A stretch of DNA of 64,000 nt from Anderseniella sp963698275 (GCA_963698275.1 CAVOQE010000009.1:248001-312000), one strand, 5' to 3'. Counted from the stretch's first letter, positions 1 to 9,363 are shown. Notes: generated from the sequence alone by a model not told the origin. Numbers and translations: made by a program.

Positions 1-176
1 CGAAAATTCCTGAAAAACTGCGCGCGCTCGACAATGTCACCCTGCAGCCCCACCAGGGCTCGGCAACCATCGAGACCCGCCGCGCCATGGGCGATCTGGT
101 GGCCAACAACCTGTTGAGTTTCTTCGACGGCAAAGGCGCGATCACGCCCGTCGCTGAGTGCGCCGACCTGGGGTAG
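1..176 (+). CDS. D-isomer specific 2-hydroxyacid dehydrogenase, C-terminal fragment
   Basis: Only the last 57 codons are inside the window; the frame is open to the left edge and stops at TAG 174-176. The visible peptide contains TLQPHQGSATIETR and a following helix DLVANNLLSFF. The His in that HxGSAT(x)ET-type motif is the usual C-terminal catalytic-site region of NAD(P)-dependent D-2-hydroxyacid dehydrogenases such as glyoxylate/hydroxypyruvate or 2-ketogluconate reductases. The substrate cannot be assigned from this tail. It converges on the GntR gene, 5 bp away, and is probably not part of the malonate operon. Confidence 0.8.
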   Translation, partial: KIPEKLRALDNVTLQPHQGSATIETRRAMGDLVANNLLSFFDGKGAITPVAECADLG

Positions 177-181
177 TCCGG

Positions 182-850
182 CTAGCCGGTCCTGCGCGCG
201 GAAGTTTCATCGAGGCCGCGCATCAGGTCGAAGAACTTCTCGCCCTGCACAGTCACATGCTGGCGCAGCAGTGTTTCGGCTGCTTCGCCGTCTCCTGTTT
301 CAACCGCCTGCAGAATTTTCCGGTGCTCATCGAGCGACTGCCTGATGCGGCCACGCACCCACAACTGCAGGCGTCGAAACGGTTGCAGGCGTTTTTGCAA
401 TTGCAGGGCCTGGGACTGCAGGAACCCGTTACCACTGGCCCCGTACAAGACCTGGTGAAAGGTTTCGTTCTCACGATAATAGGCATCGCAGTCGCCGGCT
501 TCCTCAGCCTGTTCGCATTTAAGGCACGCTGTCGAAAACGCCTTGAGCTGCGCATCGCTTATGCGCTTGGCGGCAAGCCGGCCACACATGCTCTCCAGCT
601 CACCCATGACTTCGAACATCTCCACCACTTCCACGAAACCGGGCATGCGGACAAACGCCCCGCGGCGCGGCTTCATGTCCAGAAGCCCTGAGGCCGTGAG
701 CTGATGCAGGGCTTCGCGAACCGGGGTTCGTGACACGCCGAACCGGGTGCACAAACGCACTTCGTCGAGGCGTGCACCATCTTCGAACTCACCGGTCAAA
801 ATCGCCTGTTCGAGGGTTTCGCGAATGCGGTCTGCGGTTCTTTCGGTCAT
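182..850 (-). CDS. GntR-family (FCD subfamily) regulator of malonate utilisation
   Basis: About 222 residues from the ATG at 850; an in-frame start at 883 would add 11 residues with no conservation to support it. The N-terminal third is a winged helix with the GntR signature FGVSRTPVREAL followed by LHQLTASGLLDMKPRRGAFVR. The C-terminal part is an all-helical FCD ligand domain with the usual Asp/His metal-site spacing (HQVLYGASGN, DEHRKILQAV). It is divergent from matPQMAB, with a palindromic operator between them. In rhizobia this position is held by MatR/GtrA, GntR regulators that respond to malonate, and I infer the same role here. The FCD family assignment is secure; the ligand is inferred from context. 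Confidence 0.9.
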   Translation of the reverse strand: MTERTADRIRETLEQAILTGEFEDGARLDEVRLCTRFGVSRTPVREALHQLTASGLLDMKPRRGAFVRMPGFVEVVEMFEVMGELESMCGRLAAKRISDAQLKAFSTACLKCEQAEEAGDCDAYYRENETFHQVLYGASGNGFLQSQALQLQKRLQPFRRLQLWVRGRIRQSLDEHRKILQAVETGDGEAAETLLRQHVTVQGEKFFDLMRGLDETSARRTG

Positions 851-896
851 GGTGATACAGACAGTAACCGCATTGCAATGCATCCAACAAGCAAAT

Positions 897-910
897 TCTT
901 GTATACAATC
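897..910. promoter_or_regulatory. Palindromic operator, probable MatR/GtrA site
   Basis: The intergenic region contains the perfect 10-bp palindrome TTGTATACAA at 899-908, preceded by TC. It lies between the divergent GntR gene and matP. As recalled, the MatR site of Rhizobium leguminosarum begins TCTTGTATACA, which matches 897-907 exactly. It sits about 47 bp upstream of the regulator ATG and 117 bp upstream of the matP ATG, so it could control both directions. Confidence 0.7.
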
Positions 911-1024
911 TAATTGACTCCTGTACGCAAAGACGTAGGCTGCAGGTACTGACCCGTTTCGTCAGTCAACGAATTCAACATGAAAAACGTCCGGTTGAGT
1001 TACACGCCGGACCGGGAGGACTAC

Positions 1025-2014
1025 ATGAAACTCAAACTGACATCCCTGATAGCCGGTCTTGCCATGGCGACAGCCCTGTCAGGTGCCGCGTACGCCAAGG
1101 AACTGCGCCTGTCACACCAGTGGTCAACCAAGGATGTGCGCCACAAGGTGGCCCAGATCGTGGCCGACGAAGTCGCTGCCGCCAATGTTGATCTGACCAT
1201 CAAGATCTTCCCGTCCAAGTCGCTGTTCAAACCGCGCGAGCAGTACAAACCCCTGTCAGCCGGCCAGCTCGACATGACCGTTTTTCCATTGTCCTATGCC
1301 GGTGGTCAGCGCGGCGAATACAACCTGACATTGATGCCCGGCCTGGTGAAGAACCATGACCATGCCGCCCGACTGAACACATCGGACTTCATGAAGAAGA
1401 TCGAAGCCATCATGGCAGAAGATGATGTGCGCGTTGTGGTGCACGGTTATCTGGCAGGCGGGTTCGTCGGCAAGGAAAAATGCATCACCTCGCCCGACGA
1501 TGTGAAGGGCCAGCAGACACGCGCTGCCGGCAAGGCATTCGAGCAGATGCTGGCATCGGCAGGCGCCTCCATTACCTCCATGGCGTCATCGGAAATCTAT
1601 TCGGCCATGCAGTCCGGTGTTCTGACGGCGGCAAATACATCATCGTCATCGTTCGTCTCCTACCGTATCTACGAGCAGGTAAAGTGCTATACGCCGGCTG
1701 GCGATGTGGCCTTGTGGTTCATGTATCAGCCGCTGCTGATGAACAAGTCTGCCTATGACAGCCTGGACGAAAAGCAGAAGGCTGCTCTTGATGCCGCTGC
1801 CACCAAGGCTGAAGCCTTCTATCTGGAAGAAGCCAAGAAACAGGATGCCGCCTCGGTCGAGGTTTTTGAGAAAGCCGGTGTTGAAATCAAGAACATGACG
1901 CCGGAAGAGTTCAACCAGTGGCGCGATATTGCCAAGGCATCGTCCTACAAGAACTTCGTGGAAAATGTGCCCGGCGGCCAGGAACTGCTCGATATGGCAC
2001 TGTCCGTCGAATAA
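1025..2014 (+). CDS. matP: TRAP transporter solute-binding protein, malonate (DctP family)
   Basis: About 329 residues. I place the start at ATG 1025, just after a GGGAGGA ribosome-binding site; the longer frame from 980 would put 15 extra residues before the signal peptide. Residues 1-25 form a typical Sec signal (KLKLTSLIAGLAMATALSGAAYA, cleaved before KEL). The rest is a periplasmic DctP-fold protein with the family arginine region (KGQQTRAAGKAFEQML) and the N-terminal core motif FPSKSLFKPREQ. It is the periplasmic receptor for the matQM permease. Substrate malonate is inferred from the downstream malonyl-CoA synthetase and decarboxylase, the same arrangement as matPQMAB of Sinorhizobium meliloti. 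Confidence 0.9.
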   Translation: MKLKLTSLIAGLAMATALSGAAYAKELRLSHQWSTKDVRHKVAQIVADEVAAANVDLTIKIFPSKSLFKPREQYKPLSAGQLDMTVFPLSYAGGQRGEYNLTLMPGLVKNHDHAARLNTSDFMKKIEAIMAEDDVRVVVHGYLAGGFVGKEKCITSPDDVKGQQTRAAGKAFEQMLASAGASITSMASSEIYSAMQSGVLTAANTSSSSFVSYRIYEQVKCYTPAGDVALWFMYQPLLMNKSAYDSLDEKQKAALDAAATKAEAFYLEEAKKQDAASVEVFEKAGVEIKNMTPEEFNQWRDIAKASSYKNFVENVPGGQELLDMALSVE

Positions 2015-2034
2015 TTCATAAATCGGCCATTGTG

Positions 2035-2060
2035 ACCGGAGGCGGTTGACCGCCTCCGGT
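2035..2060 (+). promoter_or_regulatory. Intercistronic hairpin between matP and matQ
   Basis: A perfect 11-bp GC-rich stem (ACCGGAGGCGG / CCGCCTCCGGT) with a TTGA tetraloop lies 20 bp after the matP stop and 53 bp before matQ. No T-run follows, so it is not an ideal intrinsic terminator. Hairpins in this position commonly protect the upstream message of a binding-protein gene and raise its level over the permease genes; that role is inferred here. Confidence 0.65.
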
Positions 2061-2113
2061 GACCTGTCCAAGACTACCCCTTTTTCACCCCACACGACTG
2101 AGGCGGGCAAACC

Positions 2114-2671
2114 ATGGCGGCTGACTCAAATTCAACTTTGTCAGGTCCCGGTGAGCGGACCGGCTGGCTTAAAATCGTCGACCACATCTCGACCACGTGT
2201 GGCTGGGTGTCGGCGGCCATGATTGTTGTATCGGTCTTCATTACCTGCCAGATGATCTTCGTGCGCTTCGTGCTCAACGAATCCACCATCTGGCAAACCG
2301 AGGCGGTAACCTTCCTGATGGTGGCCGCCACGCTGCTTGGTCTGCCCTACGTTCAGAAGCTGCGTGGCCATGTAAACGTTGACCTGATACCACTGATGCT
2401 GAAGCCGGGCGCCCGCAAGGCACTGGCGCTGTTCACCCTGTCGGTATCGATCATCATCGTCGCGCTGATGCTGGTGTACGGGTTTGAGTTCTGGCACACC
2501 GCATGGTCCAGAAACTGGAAGTCCGACACCGTGTGGGGAGTGCGCCTGTGGATACCCTATCTGGCCATGCCGGTCGGGTTCGGCCTGCTGCTGCTGCAGC
2601 TTGTTGCCGACCTTGCAGCCGTCATAACCGGTCTCGACAAACCATTTAACATCAACAAGGAGAGCCGCTGA
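2114..2671 (+). CDS. matQ: TRAP transporter small permease (DctQ family)
   Basis: 185 residues with four predicted membrane segments (near residues 30-50, 65-85, 100-125 and 145-170) and the DctQ-type region FVRFVLNESTIWQTEAVTFL with the conserved W and E. A GAGGCGGG ribosome-binding site precedes ATG 2114. The stop overlaps the start of matM (ATGA at 2671). It pairs with the large permease in Na+-driven uptake of the dicarboxylate bound by matP. Confidence 0.9.
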   Translation: MAADSNSTLSGPGERTGWLKIVDHISTTCGWVSAAMIVVSVFITCQMIFVRFVLNESTIWQTEAVTFLMVAATLLGLPYVQKLRGHVNVDLIPLMLKPGARKALALFTLSVSIIIVALMLVYGFEFWHTAWSRNWKSDTVWGVRLWIPYLAMPVGFGLLLLQLVADLAAVITGLDKPFNINKESR

Positions 2672-3987
2672 TGGACCCGCTTTCCTTAGGACTCATTCTG
2701 GCCGTCGTCACGGTGCTTGTGCTGTTTTCCGGTGTATCGGTGGCCGTTGGCCTGCTGATTGTGTCAGCCGGTTTCCTGCTGATTTTTGACGGCGCGCGTT
2801 CGCTGCAGCTATTGCCGGAAATCTTCTTCGGCAAACTCGATAATTTCGCGCTGCTGTCGATCCCGATGTTCATCATCATGGGTGCCTCCATTGCATCCAC
2901 GCGCGCCGGTGCCGACCTTTATGAAGCACTTGACCGCTGGCTGACCCGGGTACCCGGCGGCCTGGTCATTTCCAATCTCGGTGCCTGCGCCCTGTTTGCC
3001 GCCATGTCGGGTTCATCACCGGCAACCTGCGCTGCCATTGGCAAGATGGGCATTCCTGAAATGCGCAAACGTGGCTATCCCGATGGCGTCGCAACCGGCT
3101 CCATCGCGGCAGGCGGCACTCTCGGTATCCTGATCCCGCCATCGGTCACCATGATCGTTTACGGCATCGCCACCGAGACCTCGATCGGACGGCTGTTCCT
3201 GGCCGGCGTTATTCCCGGATTGTTGCTGGTTAGCCTGTTCATGCTGTGGGCGTTGTATGACACGTGGCGGTCAGGCTCGGCCGATGCCCTGTCAGGCAGA
3301 TCCTTCTCGTGGAAGGAGCGCTTTGAAATCCTGCCGCGCGTGCTGCCGTTCATCGCCATCATTCTGGGCGTGCTGTATGCGATGTACGGCGGACTGGCCA
3401 CACCGTCCGAGACAGCCGCCATCGGTGCCTTGCTGTGTCTGCTCGTCGCCATCATCATCTACAAGCTGTGGAGCCCCAAACTGCTATGGGACGTGCTGCG
3501 CAATTCAACCCGCGAGAGCGTGATGATCCTGTTCATCATCGCCGCTGCCGGCGTGTTCTCCTACATGCTGTCGTCGCTGTTCATCACCCAGTCGATCGCG
3601 GCATGGATCGGCACGCTGGACGTCAACCCCTGGGTGTTGATGTTCGCCATCAATATCTTCCTGCTGGTTGCCGGATTCTTCCTGCCGCCCGTCGCGGTGA
3701 TCCTGATGGCCGCGCCCATCCTGCTGCCCATCGTGATCAGTGCCGGTTTTGATCCCTACTGGTTTGCTGTCATCTTGACGATCAACATGGAAATCGGCCT
3801 GATCACCCCGCCGGTCGGACTGAACCTTTATGTGATCAACGGCATCGCGCCGGAAATCTCACTCCGCACCATCCTTGTCGGGTCATTGCCCTTTGTTGCA
3901 TGCATGGTGATCGCTATATTGCTGTTGTGCCTGTTTCCTGATCTTGCAACCTGGTTGCCGAACTATGTCATGGGTGAAGCCGTATGA
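2671..3987 (+). CDS. matM: TRAP transporter large permease (DctM family)
   Basis: 438 residues, the usual length for DctM, with about 12 hydrophobic segments. Family motifs are present: SIPMFIIMGASIA, the MSGSSPATCAAIGKMGIPEM stretch, and GGTLGILIPPS. Near the C-terminus comes EIGLITPPVGLNLYVI. It is the ion-coupled translocation subunit. Translation is coupled to matQ by ATGA overlap and to matA by a 4-bp overlap at 3984-3987, placing transport and catabolism in one operon. Confidence 0.93.
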   Translation: MDPLSLGLILAVVTVLVLFSGVSVAVGLLIVSAGFLLIFDGARSLQLLPEIFFGKLDNFALLSIPMFIIMGASIASTRAGADLYEALDRWLTRVPGGLVISNLGACALFAAMSGSSPATCAAIGKMGIPEMRKRGYPDGVATGSIAAGGTLGILIPPSVTMIVYGIATETSIGRLFLAGVIPGLLLVSLFMLWALYDTWRSGSADALSGRSFSWKERFEILPRVLPFIAIILGVLYAMYGGLATPSETAAIGALLCLLVAIIIYKLWSPKLLWDVLRNSTRESVMILFIIAAAGVFSYMLSSLFITQSIAAWIGTLDVNPWVLMFAINIFLLVAGFFLPPVAVILMAAPILLPIVISAGFDPYWFAVILTINMEIGLITPPVGLNLYVINGIAPEISLRTILVGSLPFVACMVIAILLLCLFPDLATWLPNYVMGEAV

Positions 3988-5324
3988 ACCGCATCACATA
4001 TTTTCAGGATCTGTTGTTGAGCCTGTTTGAACGCCGGACGTCCAGTTCGGCCAAACCGGATGCCCGCGGCATGCTGGCCTTGTGCAACTCCCTTTTGGCT
4101 GACACCGGCGAAGTAACCGGCCTGCAGACCGGATCCGCCCTGCTGGCCAAGTATGCGCAAGCTGATCAGGAGCACAAACTGGCGTTCTTTCAGAGCCTGG
4201 CCAGCGACTTTGACATCGACACCGAAGCCCTCACCGAGCGCACCGGCGAGTATGCAACTGAGCGCAGCGCAAAGAACCTCACCAGCTTGCTGGAGGTCGC
4301 CGAACCGCGCCGGCAGGAACTGCTGCGCCGCCTGAACGGTGTACCGGGCGGCACTGAAGCATTGGTCCGCATGCGCGAAGACCTGTTGCAAACCCTCCAT
4401 GAAGACGCAGACCTGGCGCGGGTGGATGTTGATTTCGAACACCTGTTTTCGTCCTGGTTCAACCGCGGGTTTCTGGTCCTGCGCCCGATTGACTGGACCA
4501 CACCGGCGCACATCCTTGAGAAGATCATCAAGTATGAGGCCGTTCACGCCATTGACAGCTGGGAAGATTTGCGCCGCCGACTGCAACCTGCAGACAGGCG
4601 CTGTTTTGCCTACTTTCATCCGGCAATGCCCAATGAACCCCTGATCTTTGTGGAAGTCGCCCTGACGGCAGACATCGCGGGGTCAATTCAGGCGGTGCTG
4701 GCCGAAAGCCGTGATCCGGTATTGCCTCAGGACGCTGCGGCGGCCATTTTCTACTCCATCTCAAACTGCCAGAAAGGCTTGCGCGGTGTCTCGTTCGGCA
4801 ACTTCCTGATCAAGCAGGTTGCGACCGACCTGGCCTCCAGCCTGCCCAACATCAAGACCTTCATCACCCTGTCGCCAATACCCGGCTTCATGACGTGGCT
4901 GAAAGCCCAGGCAGAGGCCGATCCGGAAAGCGCACCGGCAGCGCTTTACACTGTCGCCAGCCAACTGACACCGGAAAACGCCGATGAGGCGACGCCGGAC
5001 GAGGTTGCCGGGCTGAAATCACTGGCTGCGCGGTATTTCCTGCAGGAACAGCGGTCCAAAGGCGGACCGATCGACCCGGTCGCCCGGTTCCATCTGGGCA
5101 ATGGCGCCAGTCTCAGGACAATCCACTGGCTGGGTGATCGCTCGGAAAACGGCTTGCGCAACTCAGCCGGCATGATGGTCAACTACCTCTATGACCTGAA
5201 ATCCGTCGATGCCAATCACGAAGCCTTTTCGAAAGACGGCAAGGTCATCGCGTCACGCGACGTTACCTCGCTTCTGGACGCCAGGTTTGAAGCGCCAAAC
5301 GCAAGGAAGCAGGCAAATGGCTAA
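3984..5324 (+). CDS. matA: Malonyl-CoA decarboxylase
   Basis: 446 residues, matching bacterial malonyl-CoA decarboxylases. The enzyme converts malonyl-CoA to acetyl-CoA and CO2. The N-terminal 150 residues form the helical oligomerisation domain (FFQSLASDFDID is visible). The C-terminal acyltransferase-like domain carries the family-conserved WFNRGFLVLRPIDW, TLSPIPGF (Ser of the active site region) and FHLGNGA (catalytic His region). Its start overlaps the matM stop and its last codons overlap the matB start by 8 bp. Cytosolic; it acts after matB in malonate catabolism. Confidence 0.93.
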   Translation: MNRITYFQDLLLSLFERRTSSSAKPDARGMLALCNSLLADTGEVTGLQTGSALLAKYAQADQEHKLAFFQSLASDFDIDTEALTERTGEYATERSAKNLTSLLEVAEPRRQELLRRLNGVPGGTEALVRMREDLLQTLHEDADLARVDVDFEHLFSSWFNRGFLVLRPIDWTTPAHILEKIIKYEAVHAIDSWEDLRRRLQPADRRCFAYFHPAMPNEPLIFVEVALTADIAGSIQAVLAESRDPVLPQDAAAAIFYSISNCQKGLRGVSFGNFLIKQVATDLASSLPNIKTFITLSPIPGFMTWLKAQAEADPESAPAALYTVASQLTPENADEATPDEVAGLKSLAARYFLQEQRSKGGPIDPVARFHLGNGASLRTIHWLGDRSENGLRNSAGMMVNYLYDLKSVDANHEAFSKDGKVIASRDVTSLLDARFEAPNARKQANG

Positions 5325-6843
5325 CCACCTGTTTGACGGCTTGTTGAAGAACGCCGACCCCGAGCACGCCTTTGCCCAGCTTGATGACGGCCGCTGGTAC
5401 ACCTACAACCATGTCCTGGAAGTGTCTGCGCGGTTTGCCAACATGCTGGTCAAGTGCGGCCTGCAGCCCGGTGACCGGGTTGCTGCACAGGTACCGAAAT
5501 CCATTGAAGCACTGATGCTGTATCTGGGCACAGTTCGCGCCGGCGGTGTGTTCCTGCCCCTTAACAATGCCTACACGGCCAGCGAAGTGGAATATTTCCT
5601 CGACAATGCCGGCCCGCGCCTTTTTGTCTGTGACCCGGCACGCCGACCGGAATTTGAAGCGCTGACAGACAGGCTCGGTGTCAGGCTCGAGACCATGGGG
5701 GTGTGGAAAAATCCCGAGACCAGCGCCGGATCGATGCTGGATGCAGGCGTTGTGGCCGCGACTGACTTCGCCAACGTCGAACGTGGTCCGGATGACCTGG
5801 CTGCCATTCTTTATACGTCCGGCACCACCGGGCGCTCAAAAGGCGCCATGCTGACCCACGACAACCTGTTGTCGAATGCAATTGTACTGAAAGACCTGTG
5901 GGGCTTCACCGAAGACGACGTCCTGTTGCACGCCCTTCCCATCTTCCATACCCACGGCCTGTTCGTGGCAACCAACACCCTGATGGTGGCCGGTGGCCGG
6001 ATGATCTTCCTGCCCGGCTTCAAGGTTGACCAGGTCATTGAGTGTCTGCCCGGCGCGACCTCGATGATGGGCGTGCCGACCTTTTACACAAGGCTGCTGG
6101 ATGATGACCGGTTCACCCGCGACCTGACCGCCCACATGCGCCTTTTCGTGTCCGGTTCGGCTCCTTTGCTGGCCGAAACCCATATCGAATTTGAGGAACG
6201 CACCGGCCATCGCATCCTGGAACGCTATGGCATGACGGAAACCAATATGAACACCTCCAATCCGTATGACGGCGAGCGCCGCGCCGGCACGGTCGGCTTT
6301 CCGCTGCCGGGCGTCGACCTGCGGGTCTGCAACCCGGACACAGGTGAGAAACTGGCTCAGGGCGAAATCGGCGTCATCGAGGTCAAGGGTCCCAACGTGT
6401 TTGCCGGCTACTGGCAAATGCCGGAAAAGACCAAAGAGGAATTCCGCGACGACGGCTTTTTTATTACCGGCGACCTGGGCAAGGTGGACGAGGACGGCTA
6501 TGTGCACATTGTCGGGCGCGCCAAGGACCTGATCATCTCCGGCGGCTACAATATATATCCCAAGGAAATCGAACTGCTGCTGGACGAGCAGGACGGTGTA
6601 CTTGAATCCGCCGTTATCGGTGTCAACCATCCCGACTTTGGCGAAGGCGTGGTCGGCGTCATCGTACCGTCCAATGGCCAAGCGGTCAGCGAGGACGCCA
6701 TCCTGAGCGCCATTTCAGACAAGATAGCCCGTTTCAAGCAACCCAAGAAGATATATGTTGTGGATGAACTGCCACGCAACACCATGGGCAAGGTGCAAAA
6801 GAACATCCTGCGCGACACCTACAACAATACCTTCACGACATAA
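5317..6843 (+). CDS. matB: Malonyl-CoA synthetase (AMP-forming)
   Basis: 508 residues from ATG 5317, which overlaps the end of matA by 8 bp; the longer frame from 5209 reads through matA and is rejected. Motifs of the ANL superfamily are present in order: P-loop YTSGTTGRSKGAML, ERYGMTETNM, GDLGKVDEDGY, and GRAKDLIISGGYNIYPKEIE. The terminal catalytic Lys region is RNTMGKVQKN. It activates malonate to malonyl-CoA, the substrate of matA. The assignment of malonate rests on both sequence resemblance to MatB and on the matPQM-matA context. Confidence 0.92.
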   Translation: MANHLFDGLLKNADPEHAFAQLDDGRWYTYNHVLEVSARFANMLVKCGLQPGDRVAAQVPKSIEALMLYLGTVRAGGVFLPLNNAYTASEVEYFLDNAGPRLFVCDPARRPEFEALTDRLGVRLETMGVWKNPETSAGSMLDAGVVAATDFANVERGPDDLAAILYTSGTTGRSKGAMLTHDNLLSNAIVLKDLWGFTEDDVLLHALPIFHTHGLFVATNTLMVAGGRMIFLPGFKVDQVIECLPGATSMMGVPTFYTRLLDDDRFTRDLTAHMRLFVSGSAPLLAETHIEFEERTGHRILERYGMTETNMNTSNPYDGERRAGTVGFPLPGVDLRVCNPDTGEKLAQGEIGVIEVKGPNVFAGYWQMPEKTKEEFRDDGFFITGDLGKVDEDGYVHIVGRAKDLIISGGYNIYPKEIELLLDEQDGVLESAVIGVNHPDFGEGVVGVIVPSNGQAVSEDAILSAISDKIARFKQPKKIYVVDELPRNTMGKVQKNILRDTYNNTFTT

Positions 6844-6869
6844 TTTCACGCACCCTGAGAGGCCATTGA

Positions 6870-8468
6870 ATGAGCATCGAACTTTCCTTCCACGGGGCCG
6901 CGCGTACCGTCACAGGATCCTGTTTCAGACTGAAAACCCCGCACTCTTGCGTATTGATCGACTGCGGCCTGTTCCAGGGCTCCAAGACCTTGCGGGAACT
7001 GAACTACCAGCCGCTGCCCTTCAAACCGGACAGCATTGATGCCGTACTCCTGACCCATGCCCATATCGACCATGCCGGTATATTGCCCAAGCTTGTCCGG
7101 CACGGGTTCAAGGGAAAAATTCATGCCACTGAGCCAAGCATGGACCTGTCGTCGGTGATGCTGCCGGATTCCGGCAACATTCAGGAGATCGAAGTTGAAC
7201 GGCTGAACAGGCGCAACAGGCAACGCGGCCGCAAGCAGGTCAACCCCATCTACACAATGGATGATGCGTTCAGGACCATTGAGCAGTTTTCACCGGTTGA
7301 ATATGAAACCTGGGTCACGGCCACCGAAGATATCAGGGCGAGGTACTGGAATGCCGGACATATGCTCGGCTCCACTTCTATCGAGGTTGAGGTTTCGCAA
7401 GGCGATGGCCAGCCACCCTTGCGTCTGTTCTTTTCCGGAGACATCGGACCCGACCACAAACTGCTGCAGCATGACCCTGACGCACCATCAGGCTATGATT
7501 ATCTGCTGTGCGAAGCAACGTTCGGCGCAACTGACCGGGTTGAAACCGACCCGGATGAACGCCGCGCCTTGCTGGCCAAACATGTCAAGATTGCCGCCCA
7601 GAAGCGAGGGGTACTGCTGATTCCGTCTTTTGCAGTTGAACGAACCCAGGAAGTACTCACCGACCTGATGATGATCATGGCAAATGGTGAGGCACCGTCA
7701 GCGCCGGTGTTCATCGACAGCCCGCTGGCCAGACGGGCCACCGCCATCTTCGAAAAACATGCCGATCTGCTTGCCAATGCAAAAGCCCTCAAGGCGGCAT
7801 TGAAATCTCCTAATCTGAAGATATCCGAGACCGTCGACGATTCAAAGGCAATTGGAAAACTGAGTGGCTTTCATGTTGTGCTGTCAGCCAGCGGCATGTG
7901 TGATGCCGGCCGTATCAGGCATCATCTGAAGAACCATCTGTATCGCAAGAATGCGACCGTTCTTATGGTCGGTTACCAGGCCAACGGCACGCTTGGCCGG
8001 GTCTTGCTGCACGGCGCAAAGAAAGTGCGCATTCATGGCGAGGAAATAGAGGTCAACGCTGCAATCGAACTCATAAATGGGTATTCCGGCCACGCCGATG
8101 CCCCGGAGCTTGAACGCTGGATTTCAGAGCGCCTGCCGGTCCACCGCAACATGTTTCTGATCCATGGTGAAGAAGAAGGCATGGCCGGGCTGGCCTCTCG
8201 CATCGCCAAGAAACTGATGCCCGCATCACGCATTCTGCAGCCGGAAATCGATGACACCTTCCGCCTTGATGGCAAGGAGGCAGTTAAAATCCACAGTGAA
8301 CAGCGCCGCTCAATCGACCCGCCTGAAGCTGCCCGCATGCCCGATTACAATAATGAACTCACGCAACTGGTGCTGGACATCAACGAGGCTGTGGAAAAGG
8401 TTGCCGGCAACAAGAACCGCTCCAAGCTGGTCAGACGCCTGCGCCGGGCACTCGAGAAGGCAATGTAG
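6870..8468 (+). CDS. Beta-CASP metallo-beta-lactamase fold hydrolase (RNA-processing type)
   Basis: 532 residues. The metallo-beta-lactamase core has the zinc motif HAHIDHAG at residues 63-70, GHMLGS and FSGDIG. A beta-CASP insertion follows, with SFAVERTQEVL and SASGMCDAGRIRHHL, and then the closing SGHADAPEL and IHGEEE. This set matches CPSF73/Ysh1-like bacterial proteins thought to cut RNA, with an RNA-specificity C-terminal extension rich in Arg/Lys. The gene is 26 bp downstream of matB on the same strand and may be transcribed with it, but there is no obvious functional link. Its 3' end overlaps the convergent DMT transporter gene by 38 bp. Confidence 0.85.
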   Translation: MSIELSFHGAARTVTGSCFRLKTPHSCVLIDCGLFQGSKTLRELNYQPLPFKPDSIDAVLLTHAHIDHAGILPKLVRHGFKGKIHATEPSMDLSSVMLPDSGNIQEIEVERLNRRNRQRGRKQVNPIYTMDDAFRTIEQFSPVEYETWVTATEDIRARYWNAGHMLGSTSIEVEVSQGDGQPPLRLFFSGDIGPDHKLLQHDPDAPSGYDYLLCEATFGATDRVETDPDERRALLAKHVKIAAQKRGVLLIPSFAVERTQEVLTDLMMIMANGEAPSAPVFIDSPLARRATAIFEKHADLLANAKALKAALKSPNLKISETVDDSKAIGKLSGFHVVLSASGMCDAGRIRHHLKNHLYRKNATVLMVGYQANGTLGRVLLHGAKKVRIHGEEIEVNAAIELINGYSGHADAPELERWISERLPVHRNMFLIHGEEEGMAGLASRIAKKLMPASRILQPEIDDTFRLDGKEAVKIHSEQRRSIDPPEAARMPDYNNELTQLVLDINEAVEKVAGNKNRSKLVRRLRRALEKAM

Positions 8469-9363
8469 CGGCATCCGGTTTCAACACCGACTGCTGCTTG
8501 CGTTCGCGATGCGCAATATAGGTGCTGGCCGCAAGGATGACCGAACCGCCTGCAAACACCCACACATCGGGTGTTTCCGAAAACAGCAGGAACCCGAACA
8601 TGGCGGTCCAGACCAGTTGCAGGAATGTGACCGGCTGGACGACGGTGATATCAGCCACCGCATAGGACCGGGTCAGGCAGTAATGTCCTGCCGTTGCTGC
8701 GATGGTGGCGCACACAAGCCACATCAATTGCACCGTGTCAGGTGTCTTCCAGGTCAACACGGCAATTGGAGCCAGAACCGCGAGGCAAACAAAATTCAGC
8801 ATGATCACGATCATTGTCGCACTGTCGGTTTGCGTCAGGCGCTTGACCAATAACATCGCAGCAGCAAACAACGGTGTTGCAGCAAGCTGCGCAAGCTGGC
8901 CGCTCGACAGGGTTTCAAAGCCCGGCCGCAGGATGATGAACACCCCGGCCAGCCCGGCAATGATGGCACCAATTCTTCGCATCTGGATTTTTTCGGCAAA
9001 GAACATCACCGCACCAATTGTCATGAATATCGGCGCCGTGTAGCTGATGGCCGTTACTTCCGCCATCGGAATGCGGGCCATTGCATAAAACCACAACAAC
9101 ACGCCGAGGCCGTGAAATGTACCACGCCAGATGTGCAGTTTCAGGTTACGCCCGCGCGGAAACCGGAAATCGGCCCGCATCAGCATGGGCGCCAGCAGAA
9201 CAATGCCGAATGCATACCGGATTGCGGCAGATACCGCTGCCGGCAGGTCCGGCCCGACATTGCGGACGGAAACCATGACGCCGGTAAAGCACAATCCCGA
9301 CACCACCATCCAGCCCATGCCATGAACGTTGGAATTAACTGTTTTTGCGCTGGACGCTGGCAT
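8431..9363 (-). CDS. EamA/DMT-superfamily transporter
   Basis: 310 residues from ATG 9363, beginning MPASSAKTVNSNVHG. A much longer open frame reaches beyond 9900 but overlaps the divergent LOG gene and is not protein-like there. About ten hydrophobic helices form two EamA repeats (conserved RYAFGIVLLAP and ISYTAPIFMTIGAVMFFAEK in the first, TRSYAVADITVVQPVTFLQLVW in the second). Such proteins export metabolites or amino acids across the inner membrane; the substrate is unknown. Confidence 0.85.
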   Translation of the reverse strand: MPASSAKTVNSNVHGMGWMVVSGLCFTGVMVSVRNVGPDLPAAVSAAIRYAFGIVLLAPMLMRADFRFPRGRNLKLHIWRGTFHGLGVLLWFYAMARIPMAEVTAISYTAPIFMTIGAVMFFAEKIQMRRIGAIIAGLAGVFIILRPGFETLSSGQLAQLAATPLFAAAMLLVKRLTQTDSATMIVIMLNFVCLAVLAPIAVLTWKTPDTVQLMWLVCATIAATAGHYCLTRSYAVADITVVQPVTFLQLVWTAMFGFLLFSETPDVWVFAGGSVILAASTYIAHRERKQQSVLKPDAATLPSRVPGAGV

